Positions 15,653 to 23,156 are shown, numbered from the stretch's first letter. The stretch is DNA of 34,621 nucleotides from Firmicutes bacterium ADurb.Bin248 (GCA_002069725.1 MWBW01000029.1:1-34621); one strand, 5' to 3'. Made by a program: numbers and translations. Notes: generated from the letters alone by a model not told the origin.

Positions 15653-16492
15653 ATGAAACGCGCGATCGTCATGCAGACGGATTTCGGTGTGGACAACCTC
15701 TCCGTTTCAACCATGAAAGGCGTCTGCCGCCAGGTGTGCGGCGAACTGGACCTGTTCGACAGCACGCACGCCATACGCCCGTTCGACGTGCTCGCGGCTT
15801 CCGACGCGCTCGTCTACGCCATGCCGTACTGGCCCGAGGGCACGGTGTTCGTGTCCGTGGTGGACCCCGGCGTGGGCACGGCGCGCAGGAGCTGCGTCGC
15901 GAAGCTCAACAACGGCAGCTTCGTCGTGACGCCGGATAACGGCGCTTTGACCTATGTGAAGGAACGGCTCGGCATACAGGCCGTGCGCGAGATCGACGAG
16001 CGCGTCAACCGCTATCCCGCCACGCGCGACATCCACATCTTCCACGGGCGCGACGTGTACGCCTACTGCGCGGCAAGGCTCGCCGCGGGCGTCATCGACT
16101 TTGCGGGCGTCGGCCCGGAGTATCCCGTGGAGGAGATCGTCATGGCCCCGTACCTGCGCCCGGGCAAAGAGGGCGGCGCGGTATTCGGCATGATCTGCGA
16201 GGCGACGGAGCATTTCGGCCTCGTGGGGACGAATATCCCGTTCAAATGGCTTTCGCAGAACGGCATGGAGTACGGCTCCAAAGTCCGCGTCGCGATCTTC
16301 CATGGGGACGAGGCCGTGTACGACGCGGTCGTCCCGCTCGAGAAGAGCTTCGGCTACGTCGAAAAAGGCGCGGCGTTCGCCTTCAGTTCCGAGACCGGCG
16401 CCGTGATGGTCGCGAAAAACCAGGGGAACCTCGTGCTGGACTGCGGTCTTGGCGCGGGGCCCGACTGGAAGCTTGCCGTGAGCAAGGCGTAA
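15653..16492 (+). CDS. SAM hydroxide adenosyltransferase (DUF62), copy 1
   Basis: The 279-residue enzyme belongs to the family that splits S-adenosylmethionine with water to adenosine and methionine; halogenases FlA and SalL are distant members. The N-terminal domain has QTDFG (D10), VVDPGVGTARR (D71, R78), TPDNG and FHGRD (H131). D71, R78 and H131 form the Asp-Arg-His triad that activates water in DUF62 hydrolases. The C-terminal beta domain (about 170-279) is complete, with the HRSFGY-equivalent KSFGY. Family members are trimers with active sites between subunits. The ribosome binding site AAAGGA lies unusually far, about 14 bases, from the ATG. It is the first of five tandem paralogues. 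Confidence 0.9.
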   Translation: MKRAIVMQTDFGVDNLSVSTMKGVCRQVCGELDLFDSTHAIRPFDVLAASDALVYAMPYWPEGTVFVSVVDPGVGTARRSCVAKLNNGSFVVTPDNGALTYVKERLGIQAVREIDERVNRYPATRDIHIFHGRDVYAYCAARLAAGVIDFAGVGPEYPVEEIVMAPYLRPGKEGGAVFGMICEATEHFGLVGTNIPFKWLSQNGMEYGSKVRVAIFHGDEAVYDAVVPLEKSFGYVEKGAAFAFSSETGAVMVAKNQGNLVLDCGLGAGPDWKLAVSKA

Positions 16493-16501
16493 GGCGCCCC
16501 G

Positions 16502-17350
16502 ATGCAGAAGCGTCTGATCGCCATCGAAACGGATTACGGCACGGCCGACGGGCGCGCCGCAAAGCTCGTGGGCGCCGTCAAGCGCGTCGACGCGTCGCTC
16601 GAGGTGTGCTTCGCCAACCACGCCTGCCCGCGCGGGAACATCCTGTTCGCGGGGACGATGCTCTACAATTCCCTCGCCTTTTTCCCGAGGGATACGGTCT
16701 ACGCCTGCATCGTCGAGCGCGCGGACGGGGAGAATCCCCCCTGCGCGGCGAAAACCCATGACGGCAAGCTCATACTCGCGCCGGACAACGGCAGCCTGAC
16801 CATCTGGCTCGAGAACTTCGGCATCGCCGCGCTCCGGCGGCTCGACGCCGCGCAAGCGCCCGCCGATATGAACCCTTACGCCTGGTTCGCGGCGCGCCTC
16901 GCGAACGGGACGCTCGCGTTCGACGGCCTCGGCCCCGAATATCCCGTTGAAAGCGCGCAGCGCTTCCCGATGCGCGGGGCGGCGGTGGGGGAGGGCTATG
17001 CGGAGTGCGGCGTGCTGAGCGTGATGGAGAACTTCGGCAACCTGAACCTTTCCGTTTCGATCGAGCGCTTCGAGCAAACGGGCATCCGTTTCGGGGACAC
17101 CGTGCGCGTGACGCTGTGCTGCGGCGAGGAAATCCGCTTCGACGCGGATGTGCGCTACGACCGCTCGTTCGGCTTTACGGCGCCCGGCGCGCCCATACTC
17201 TTCAACGGCAGCAGCGGCTATGTCGGCCTCGGCCTGAACCAGGCGAGCTTTTCGGATCAATATATGAAGGATCGGCGCGAGCTGCCGGACGGGGTCGGCG
17301 CGTATGCCCTCGTCATCCGCAAGGCCGCCGCCGGAAAGGAAGCCTCATGA
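16502..17350 (+). CDS. DUF62-family paralogue, copy 2, catalytic triad lost
   Basis: The 282-residue protein is full length, with both domains. It keeps TDYG, APDNG, GLGPEYPV and RSFGF of the family, so fold and nucleotide pocket look intact. At the triad positions it differs: VDPGVGTARR is replaced by VERADGENPP (Asp to Glu, Arg gone) and FHGRD by DMNPY (His gone). Water activation as in the hydrolases is therefore unlikely. It may be an inactive partner in a mixed trimer, a ligand-binding protein, or an enzyme with a different nucleophile. It begins 9 bases after copy 1, and its stop overlaps the start of copy 3 by 4 bases, so it is tightly coupled and not obviously decaying. Confidence 0.85.
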   Translation: MQKRLIAIETDYGTADGRAAKLVGAVKRVDASLEVCFANHACPRGNILFAGTMLYNSLAFFPRDTVYACIVERADGENPPCAAKTHDGKLILAPDNGSLTIWLENFGIAALRRLDAAQAPADMNPYAWFAARLANGTLAFDGLGPEYPVESAQRFPMRGAAVGEGYAECGVLSVMENFGNLNLSVSIERFEQTGIRFGDTVRVTLCCGEEIRFDADVRYDRSFGFTAPGAPILFNGSSGYVGLGLNQASFSDQYMKDRRELPDGVGAYALVIRKAAAGKEAS

Positions 17351-18213
17351 AACCCAGCATCGTTCTGCAGACCGACTTCGGCCTGACCACGGGCTTCGTG
17401 TGCGCCATGGTCGGCGTCATCAAAACGGTCGATCAGGAGCTCGCGGTCTACGACCTCAACCATGAGATCCGCCCGTTCGACATGCGGCAGGCCTCGTTCC
17501 TGCTCGCGGACACCATACCATACTGGAGGCCCGGCACGATATTCGTGTCCGTGGTGGACCCGGGCGTGGGCACACCCCGGCGCGGCTGCGTCGCGCGGCT
17601 TAAAAACGGCAGCTATGTCGTCACGCCGGACAACGGCACCCTGACCGCCGTGCTCGGCGAAATCGCCGAGGTGCGCGAGATCGACGAAACCGTCAACCGC
17701 CTCAAGGGCAGCGAGAAATCCGGCACCTTCCACGGACGGGACGTGTTCGCCTACTGCGCGGCGAAGCTCGCCTCCGGCGTCATCGATTACGCGGGCGTGG
17801 GCCCCGCCTATCCCGTATCGGAAATCGCAACCTTCCCCGTGACGCGAGGCAGTGTGGGCGAGGGCGTTGCCGAGGGGGAGATCGCCGGATGCCTCAGGCA
17901 TTTCGGCGGCGCGTCCACGAACATACATGTGGACGACTTCGAAAAAACCGGCATACGCCTCGGGGATATGACGCGCGTGACGATCGTCAAAAACGGCGAA
18001 ACGCTCTTCGACCGGGACGTGCTTTTCCACCGCTCCTTCGGCTATGTGCCCGAGGGCGAGCCCATACTCTACAACGGCGGCACAAGCCCGTACGTCGCAC
18101 TGAGCCTCAACAAAAGGAGCTTCGCCGCGAAATACCTGCCGGATATCTTCAATCCCGGCGAGAATTTCGCCGACTATAAGGTTCATATCGCAAAGGTGAA
18201 AAAGGAGGGCTGA
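17347..18213 (+). CDS. SAM hydroxide adenosyltransferase (DUF62), copy 3
   Basis: The 288-residue protein has D10 in QTDFG and the full triad D71, R78 (VDPGVGTPRR) and H129 (FHGRD), plus a complete C-terminal domain with HRSFGY. It is expected to cleave SAM to adenosine and methionine. ATG 17347 overlaps the stop of copy 2 (ATGA) and has AAAGGAAG upstream; the open frame extends further left, but only through copy 2. Compared with copies 1 and 4, the C-terminus is about 9 residues longer. Confidence 0.9.
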   Translation: MKPSIVLQTDFGLTTGFVCAMVGVIKTVDQELAVYDLNHEIRPFDMRQASFLLADTIPYWRPGTIFVSVVDPGVGTPRRGCVARLKNGSYVVTPDNGTLTAVLGEIAEVREIDETVNRLKGSEKSGTFHGRDVFAYCAAKLASGVIDYAGVGPAYPVSEIATFPVTRGSVGEGVAEGEIAGCLRHFGGASTNIHVDDFEKTGIRLGDMTRVTIVKNGETLFDRDVLFHRSFGYVPEGEPILYNGGTSPYVALSLNKRSFAAKYLPDIFNPGENFADYKVHIAKVKKEG

Positions 18214-18217
18214 GCAT

Positions 18218-19054
18218 ATGGGCAAACCCTGCATCGCCATGCAGACGGACTTCGGCGTGTCGAGCGGCGCGATGTTCGGCGTGTGCAAATCCGTCGATCC
18301 CGGGCTCGAGGTGTTCGACGTCGCGTACAACATCCCCAAGTTCAACATCGAGCGCGCGTCCTCGCATTTGCGAAGCGTGGTCCCGTTCTGGCCGAAGGGG
18401 ACGATCTTCGTTTCCGTCGTCGACCCGGGCGTGGGCACGGCGCGCCGCGCCTGCGTCGCCAAAACAGCGAACGGGTACTACATCGTGACGCCGGACAACG
18501 GCAGCCTGACGGGCGTCCTCAACGAGTTCGGCATCGCCGGGGTGCGCGAGATCGATGAAACCGTCAACCGCCTCAGGGGCACGGAGAAGACGAGCATCTT
18601 CCATGGGCGCGATCTGTTCGCCTACTGCGCGGCCAGGCTTGCCGCGGGCGTCATCGACTTCGCGGGCGTCGGGCCGGAGTATCCGGTCGCCGAGATCGTG
18701 ACGTTCACGATACCCCCGGTTTCCATCGCGGCGCGCGCGGCGCGCGGCTGCGTGACGGAGCTCATGGAGCCCTTCGGCAACCTTGAAACGAACATCCGCA
18801 TCGAGGATTTCGAAAAAACCGGCATAACGCAGGGCGAATACGTGCGCGTCGCCGTGCGTCATAAGGAAACGACCGTGTTCGACAAGACCATACTCTACCA
18901 CCGCTCCTTCGGCTACGCGCCTCCGGACGGGGAGATCCTCTACAACAGCTCGAGCGGCTTCATGGGCGTCGCCATGAACCGGCGGGATTTCGCGCGCACC
19001 TACGGCGTCGAGGGCGGCTCGGAGTGGCGGATCCTCATCGCGAAGGAGGATTGA
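18218..19054 (+). CDS. SAM hydroxide adenosyltransferase (DUF62), copy 4
   Basis: The 278-residue protein has QTDFG (D11), VVDPGVGTARR (D69, R76), TPDNG and FHGRD (H129), so the water-activating triad is complete. The C-terminal domain with HRSFGY and YNSSSGF is intact. It is close in sequence to copies 1 and 3. It starts 4 bases after copy 3 with GGAGG in front, and is followed one base later by copy 5. Function as for copy 1: adenosine and methionine from SAM, unless the array has diversified in nucleophile or substrate. Confidence 0.9.
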   Translation: MGKPCIAMQTDFGVSSGAMFGVCKSVDPGLEVFDVAYNIPKFNIERASSHLRSVVPFWPKGTIFVSVVDPGVGTARRACVAKTANGYYIVTPDNGSLTGVLNEFGIAGVREIDETVNRLRGTEKTSIFHGRDLFAYCAARLAAGVIDFAGVGPEYPVAEIVTFTIPPVSIAARAARGCVTELMEPFGNLETNIRIEDFEKTGITQGEYVRVAVRHKETTVFDKTILYHRSFGYAPPDGEILYNSSSGFMGVAMNRRDFARTYGVEGGSEWRILIAKED

Positions 19055-19055
19055 C

Positions 19056-19553
19056 ATGGCCATGCCCTGCGTCGTTCTGCTCACCGACTTCGGGGACGGA
19101 AACGGCTCCGGCGCGATGCTCGGCGTGTGCAAGCGCGTGGAGCCTTCGCTTTCGGTCTACGAGCTCACCAACGACGTCCCGCGCTTCGACGTGGCCGCGG
19201 CCTCGCGCCTAGTTGCGGACCAGATCCCCGCGTGGCCGCGCGGCACGGTGTTCGTTTGCGCGGTGGACCCCGCTTCCGGCGCGGGGGAGCGCGTGCTCGC
19301 GTGCCGCACGCCCGAGGGTTCCATCGTCGTCGGCCCGGACAACGGCTGCTTCGCCGATGCGGCGGCGCGGCTCGGCGTTGCCGGGGCGCGCGCGCTCGCC
19401 TCGCTCAACGCGCGATACCTTCTCATGGAGCCCAACGCCCCCAGCCACGGCAGGAATCTCGCGTACTGCGCGGCATGCCTCGCCGCCGGGAAGCCCGGCT
19501 TCGACGATGCCGGGGAGGTTGTCGAGCCGGCGGAATTGAGTAAGGTTCCGTAA
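19056..19553 (+). CDS. DUF62-family paralogue, copy 5, truncated to the N-terminal domain
   Basis: Only 165 residues, against about 280 in the other copies. LTDFGDGNGSG, VDPASG, GPDNG and SHGRN align with the N-terminal domain, but the triad arginine position is occupied by Glu (GAGER), and the protein stops at the linker (EPAELSKVP). The C-terminal domain, which supplies part of the intersubunit active site, is missing. Its end lies about 20 bases from an antisense ISL3 transposase remnant, so an insertion or deletion probably removed the rest. It is likely inactive alone. AAGGAGG precedes the ATG and only one base separates it from copy 4. Confidence 0.8.
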   Translation: MAMPCVVLLTDFGDGNGSGAMLGVCKRVEPSLSVYELTNDVPRFDVAAASRLVADQIPAWPRGTVFVCAVDPASGAGERVLACRTPEGSIVVGPDNGCFADAAARLGVAGARALASLNARYLLMEPNAPSHGRNLAYCAACLAAGKPGFDDAGEVVEPAELSKVP

Positions 19554-19572
19554 CCTCGTTTCACTCCTTTCC

Positions 19573-19913
19573 CGGTTCTGCAGCATGCTCAGGCACGCCT
19601 CGAACTCTGGAATGCCTGCGACATAAGCGTGAAGGCGAAATTCCCGCAGCCGCTCCTTCGCCCGCATGGAGTCCCCGCTCTTCATAAATTTGTAGAACAC
19701 TTCCTTGAGCAGATACGCTTCCCTCAGGTCGCGCGACACGAGCGGCATGCGCTCGAGCGCGGCCTTGTTTTCATCCGGGAGCCGGGACATATGCGCCGGA
19801 AGAAGCTTTCTGCTATGCTTGAAGTAGATACGCTCCTCTTTGGGCAGAGCCTTCTGCGCCATCTTTCTCACGTTTTCCGGTGCCCAGGTGCAGTAGCGCA
19901 CCACATGGAAGCG
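19573..19913 (-). pseudogene. ISL3-family transposase remnant
   Basis: The minus strand encodes about 115 residues resembling the central part of clostridial ISL3 transposases: RFHVVRYCTWAPENVRK, then YFKHSRKLLPAH, LREAYLLKEVFYKFM and IPEFEACLSMLQN. Both ends are missing: there is no N-terminal zinc-binding region and no C-terminal FTEG-type segment with the catalytic glutamate. Boundaries are approximate, set where the family resemblance stops. No terminal inverted repeats or target duplication were found. It marks an old insertion next to truncated copy 5. Confidence 0.65.
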
Positions 19914-19914
19914 G

Positions 19915-20190
19915 GGCGGCGGAAACGTGTTTATGGCGCCGGTGGATATTTGTCTTCCCAACAGTCAAATTATGCTGAGGATGAATGTTAGGTTGACCTT
20001 AGGCGACGGAAACCGGCCAAATCAGCTTTTGGGTACCGCTCCCGACGTTGAGCTGCAGCCCTCCGCCTACCCGACAGAGAACCCCGAAAGCCTTGAAGCG
20101 GATGATCTGTTGACGGACCCATGGATAAAGTGGGTAATCAATGATTCATATGACCCGGTTCTGTTGGAACAGGCGGTAAATGGGCCGTAA
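19915..20190 (+). pseudogene. gene fragment, perhaps the C-terminus of an S41-type peptidase
   Basis: An open frame reads VDICLPNSQIMLRMNV, then GTAPDVELQPS and DPWIKWVINDSYDPVLLEQA before TAA at 20190. The pattern TPDV plus a closing DPVL..A segment resembles the tail of C-terminal-processing peptidases. No ribosome binding site or proper N-terminus is present and it abuts the transposase remnant, so it looks like the surviving 3' end of a deleted gene. The family assignment is tentative. Confidence 0.35.
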
Positions 20191-20371
20191 GCAATCTTTT
20201 TGATTGCCTGATATCAGCCGTTGGAAGGATGCCGGCCGCGTTAAGAGCGTTGTATCGATATCGAATGAAACAAATAGACAGATGTTGAAACATGAATACG
20301 GGATGAGGCCGATTGCGCAGTTGTTCCCGACTGTCGCATGGCGCGCGCCTGACGCTTGCGCGAATCCATCG
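20191..20371. other. non-coding scar region
   Basis: Starts with a small hairpin GCAATC-TTTTT-GATTGC (20191-20207). No recognisable gene: a 79-codon open frame here has no family resemblance and runs antisense into the MarR gene. The base composition is less GC-rich than the surroundings, fitting the neighbouring gene remnants. Confidence 0.4.
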
Positions 20372-20845
20372 TCAGGGATTCACATACTTCTCCGCCACGC
20401 GGAAGAACGTTTCGATTTCCTCTTGCGTACAGCCGACGCATAGCAGGTCGTTCATGGTTGCGGACACCATCTCCGCGTCTCGGAGCCGGTGCGCCCAGAG
20501 AAGCCGCACGCCTTGTTTGGTGGGGTAGAGCAGAACGGTCTTCGCGTTGCCCTCCTGCCTGCACCGCACGACGCAGCCCTTGCGCTCGAGTTTGGCCACG
20601 GTCTGCGAGACGGCGCCCTTGGTGCGGTTCCAGAATGCGGCGAGCTCGCTCACGTTGATGCCGGGGTTGCGCTCGGTGGCGCCGAGCGTGTGCGCCTCGA
20701 CCGTGCTCATCGGCTCGTTCGCGCGCGCGTTCGCCTGCGCCGAGCGGTCGCCGTACAGCAGAAAGAATTCGTAGAGAACATCGGCCTTTTTACACAGGCG
20801 CTCATAGCGATCCCCCCCGGGTTCCAATCTTGCCGTTTCTTCCAC
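20372..20845 (-). CDS. MarR-family transcriptional regulator
   Basis: The 157-residue protein has the winged helix-turn-helix of the MarR family: MSTVEAHTLGATERNPGINVS, then NRTKGAVSQTVAKLERKGCV as recognition helix and the wing RCRQEGNAKTVLLYPTKQG. Dimerisation helices flank it. The start is GTG 20845, with AAGGAG 8 bases upstream. Targets and ligand are unknown; it stands alone and may control itself through the palindrome in its upstream region. Confidence 0.88.
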   Translation of the reverse strand: MEETARLEPGGDRYERLCKKADVLYEFFLLYGDRSAQANARANEPMSTVEAHTLGATERNPGINVSELAAFWNRTKGAVSQTVAKLERKGCVVRCRQEGNAKTVLLYPTKQGVRLLWAHRLRDAEMVSATMNDLLCVGCTQEEIETFFRVAEKYVNP

Positions 20846-20886
20846 AGCAGCCGCTCCTTCAATTTATTTTACATTAAAAGACATAT

Positions 20887-20903
20887 GTTATAATGATGAT
20901 AAC
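20887..20903. promoter_or_regulatory. palindrome upstream of marR, possible operator
   Basis: GTTAT-AATGATG-ATAAC, 5-bp arms in an AT-rich stretch about 45 bases before the marR start, just upstream of a -10-like TAAAAT. Position and symmetry fit a MarR autoregulatory site. A TATAAT on the plus strand overlaps it. Weak evidence. Confidence 0.3.
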
Positions 20904-20934
20904 ACAAACCGCGAAACATGTAAATCAGTCAACA

Positions 20935-21043
20935 TGATATCCCCGGCATATTCATACGCCGCAAATTTGGAAGATTCGGGCGTTCCGGCGCTTCCGGCGC
21001 GGCTCGTTCGCGCAAGATGCGCGGCTTTCCCCGGGGGATATCA
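20935..21043. repeat. long inverted repeat enclosing a GC-rich structured segment
   Basis: TGATATCCCCGG (20935-20946) pairs with CCGGGGGATATCA (21031-21043), with one extra G. The inner 84 bases hold further complementary pieces such as GCCGC/GCGGC and GCGCG/CGCGC. The whole could fold as one rod-like RNA or be a small non-autonomous element. No protein is encoded. Confidence 0.4.
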
Positions 21044-21078
21044 AAAAGCGCATTCCGCGTATCCGCAAGGCAAAAATG

Positions 21079-21087
21079 TGCTATAAT
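21079..21087 (+). promoter_or_regulatory. extended -10 promoter giving a leaderless glycosylase mRNA
   Basis: TGCTATAAT, six bases, then ATG at 21094. The predicted first base is the A of the start codon. No Shine-Dalgarno is present. It shares TGCTATAATCC with the region before the OGG-type gene. Confidence 0.6.
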
Positions 21088-21093
21088 CCGGTT

Positions 21094-21600
21094 ATGAAGC
21101 TAAAATCCCAACCGCTCATCCATCCCTTCGAGCCCGTGTATGACGCGCGTTCGCGCGCGCTGGTGCTGGGCACGTTCCCCTCCGTCAAATCGCGCGCGCA
21201 GGGGTTCTACTACGGGCACCCGCAGAACAGGTTCTGGCGCGTGCTTGCCGGGGTTTACGGGGAAAGCGTTCCGGAATCGATCTGCGAAAAGCGCGCGCTG
21301 CTGCTCGCGCACGGCGTCGCGCTCTGGGATGTGCTCGCGAGCTGCGAGATCCAGGGCTCCGCGGACGCGTCCATCCGTAACGCCGTGCCGAACGACGTCG
21401 CGGGCCTGCTGCGAAAAACCGGAATATCCCGCGTGCTCGTCAACGGGAGGACCGCCCATGCGCTCTACATGAAATACGTGTATCCCGAAACGGGCGTCCC
21501 CGCGCTGCCCCTGCCCTCGACGAGCCCGGCGAACGCCGCGCGGACGCCTGCGGAGCTGACGGAGATCTGGCGCGCGGCGCTCACGGGGGAGCAGGCATAA
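21094..21600 (+). CDS. DNA-deoxyinosine glycosylase (uracil-DNA glycosylase superfamily)
   Basis: The 168-residue repair enzyme shows the superfamily motif 1 as LGTFPSVKSR (about 25-34), followed by GFYYGHPQNRFWRVL, which is typical of the hypoxanthine/deoxyinosine-specific branch. The closing motif is LPSTSPAN. It is expected to remove deaminated adenine (and perhaps uracil) from DNA. ATG 21094 is preferred over upstream in-frame codons because these lie in the -10 box. The GyrI-like gene follows 73 bases later. Confidence 0.87.
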   Translation: MKLKSQPLIHPFEPVYDARSRALVLGTFPSVKSRAQGFYYGHPQNRFWRVLAGVYGESVPESICEKRALLLAHGVALWDVLASCEIQGSADASIRNAVPNDVAGLLRKTGISRVLVNGRTAHALYMKYVYPETGVPALPLPSTSPANAARTPAELTEIWRAALTGEQA

Positions 21601-21673
21601 TCGCGCGGACGGGCTCGCGGCTGTTCGAAACGGGCGCCGCCGGCCGAACGGAATCCAAAAAGGAGGTATCCTT

Positions 21674-22309
21674 ATGAAATACGAATGCAAAAAGGATGTG
21701 TCGGCGCTTCTTAACGCGAAGCAGGCCCCCGCCGTCGTGAGCATTCCGAGCTGGAATTTCATCGCCGTCGAAGGAGCGGGCGACCCGAACGGGGAGGATT
21801 TCTCGCAGCGCGTCAACGCGCTGTATACGCTCTCGTACACGCTGAAATTCGCGTATAAGGCTGCGTGCGCGAAGGACGCGAAACTGCTTGAGCGAAACGG
21901 CTATGACGACTTCTCCGTGTTCCCGCTCGAGGGCGTGTGGGACACCGCCAACCCGGGCGATCTTCGCGACAAGGCAAGCTTTCGCTACACCATCATGATC
22001 CGGCAGCCGGATTTCATCGGCGGCGACATGTTCGAGGCGGCGCGCGTTGAGGCCGCGCGCAAAAGGCCGCATCCGCTGCTCGGCGAGGCTGCTTTCGTAA
22101 GCATGGAGGAAGGCCTGTGCGCACAGATGCTCCACGTCGGCCCCTACGACGACGAGCCTGCGACTTTCGAGAAGATGGACGGCTTCATTGCGAAGCAGGG
22201 CTGCGCGCGCGACGGCCATGTCCATCGGGAGATCTACCTCGGCGATCCGCGCAGAACCGCGCCGGAAAAGCTCAGGACGATATTGCGCTATCGGATCAAA
22301 CCTCTGTAA
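21674..22309 (+). CDS. GyrI-like small-molecule-binding domain protein
   Basis: The 211-residue protein has the GyrI/AraC effector-binding fold, with VVSIPSWNFIAVEGAGDPN near the N-terminus and MLHVGPYDDEPATFEKMDGFI in the second repeat, without any DNA-binding domain. This stand-alone type binds or hydrolyses small hydrophobic compounds in some members; the ligand here is unknown. AAAAAGGAGG lies 7 bases before the ATG. A terminator follows. Confidence 0.82.
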   Translation: MKYECKKDVSALLNAKQAPAVVSIPSWNFIAVEGAGDPNGEDFSQRVNALYTLSYTLKFAYKAACAKDAKLLERNGYDDFSVFPLEGVWDTANPGDLRDKASFRYTIMIRQPDFIGGDMFEAARVEAARKRPHPLLGEAAFVSMEEGLCAQMLHVGPYDDEPATFEKMDGFIAKQGCARDGHVHREIYLGDPRRTAPEKLRTILRYRIKPL

Positions 22310-22319
22310 ACAAAGGAAA

Positions 22320-22349
22320 ACGGCCTGCGCGACTGAAAGCGAAGGCCGT
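22320..22349. terminator. bidirectional terminator between convergent genes
   Basis: ACGGCCT (22320-22326) pairs with AGGCCGT (22343-22349). The plus-strand tail is CTATTATT; the minus-strand tail TTTTCCTTTGTTT is better. It can end both the GyrI-like and the AIM24 transcripts. Confidence 0.6.
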
Positions 22350-22392
22350 CTATTATTCACACGATTGTCAATTGTCAATTTCCCCTCGTCCC

Positions 22393-23070
22393 TCACCCCT
22401 TATTGGGGATATACGGGATGATCTGCTTGGCGAGCTGGGCGATGGTCATGCTCTGCAGCGAGACTTTGCCGGGGCCTGTGACGACGGTGTCGACCAGACC
22501 TTCGCCGCCGAAGAGCACGTTCTTGAAGCCTTTGACCATCTGAACGTCCATCGTGCAGGTCATGTCCATTAGCGCGACCACGCCCGTGTCGCAGACGATC
22601 TGCTCGCCGGGCTGCAGGTTGTAGTCCACGCAATGCCCGTCGAGCTCGAGGAACACGATGCCGGGGCCTGTGACGCGCTGCATGATGAAGCCTTCGCCGC
22701 CGAAGAAGCCGGCGCCGACTTTCTTGTTGAACTGCACCGCGAGCTGTATGCCGTATGTGCCGCAGAGGAACGCCTTCTTCTGGCACACGACGCTCTCGCC
22801 CGGGGCGAGCTCGCGCGCGACGATGCGCCCGGGGAAGCTCGAGGCGAACGCGATTTCCGCGGGGCCCTGCGCGGTGTACTTGCTCAAAAACAGGCTTTCG
22901 CCCATGAACATGCGGCCGAGCGCCTTGCCCGCGCCGCCCTCGCTGGTGGCCTCGGTCATTACGGCGCCGCGCGACCATGTGCGCCCGCCGGCCTCGCTGA
23001 TTAAGGCCTCGCCGGGGTTGAGCTGGATGATCACGACGGGCAGCGCTCCGCCTTCGATCGAGTAACGCAT
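22393..23070 (-). CDS. AIM24/TIGR00266 family protein
   Basis: The 225-residue protein is built from repeating beta segments with glycine-rich turns: LNPGEALISEAGG, then GRMFMGESLFLSKYTA, FGGEGFIMQRVTGPG and FGGEGLVDTVVTGPG. This is the double-stranded beta-helix repeat pattern of the TIGR00266/AIM24 family. Bacterial members are uncharacterised; the yeast relative is a mitochondrial inner-membrane protein. No signal peptide is seen. It has its own promoter, back-to-back with that of the next gene. Confidence 0.88.
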   Translation of the reverse strand: MRYSIEGGALPVVIIQLNPGEALISEAGGRTWSRGAVMTEATSEGGAGKALGRMFMGESLFLSKYTAQGPAEIAFASSFPGRIVARELAPGESVVCQKKAFLCGTYGIQLAVQFNKKVGAGFFGGEGFIMQRVTGPGIVFLELDGHCVDYNLQPGEQIVCDTGVVALMDMTCTMDVQMVKGFKNVLFGGEGLVDTVVTGPGKVSLQSMTIAQLAKQIIPYIPNKG

Positions 23071-23127
23071 AGTGAATACCCCCTGTCGTATTTCGGACGC
23101 CGCGCGGGGCGGCTTTCCGTTACCATT

Positions 23128-23156
23128 ATTATACAGGCCGGGCCTGCGCGGAACAA
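23128..23156 (-). promoter_or_regulatory. promoter of the AIM24-family gene
   Basis: Minus strand: TTGTTC (23151-23156), 17-bp spacer, TATAAT (23128-23133). The predicted start is near 23121, about 50 bases before the ATG. Its -35 lies 5 bases from the -35 of the divergent promoter. Confidence 0.7.

Noticed and set aside
15707..18462. Long minus-strand open frames opposite the SAM-hydrolase array
   Set aside because: Antisense shadows produced by the codon bias of the paralogues; they repeat because the genes beneath are paralogous.
15653..19054. Fluorinase or chlorinase activity for the DUF62 copies
   Set aside because: Copies 1, 3 and 4 carry the Asp-Arg-His triad of the water-using hydrolases; no fluorinase-like insertion loop is seen.
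18218..19054. Array copies as an assembly duplication
   Set aside because: The copies differ clearly in sequence, length and active-site residues, so they are diverged paralogues and not repeated assembly of one gene.
20204..20443. 79-codon open frame in the scar region
   Set aside because: No family resemblance, no ribosome binding site, and its second half is antisense to the MarR gene.
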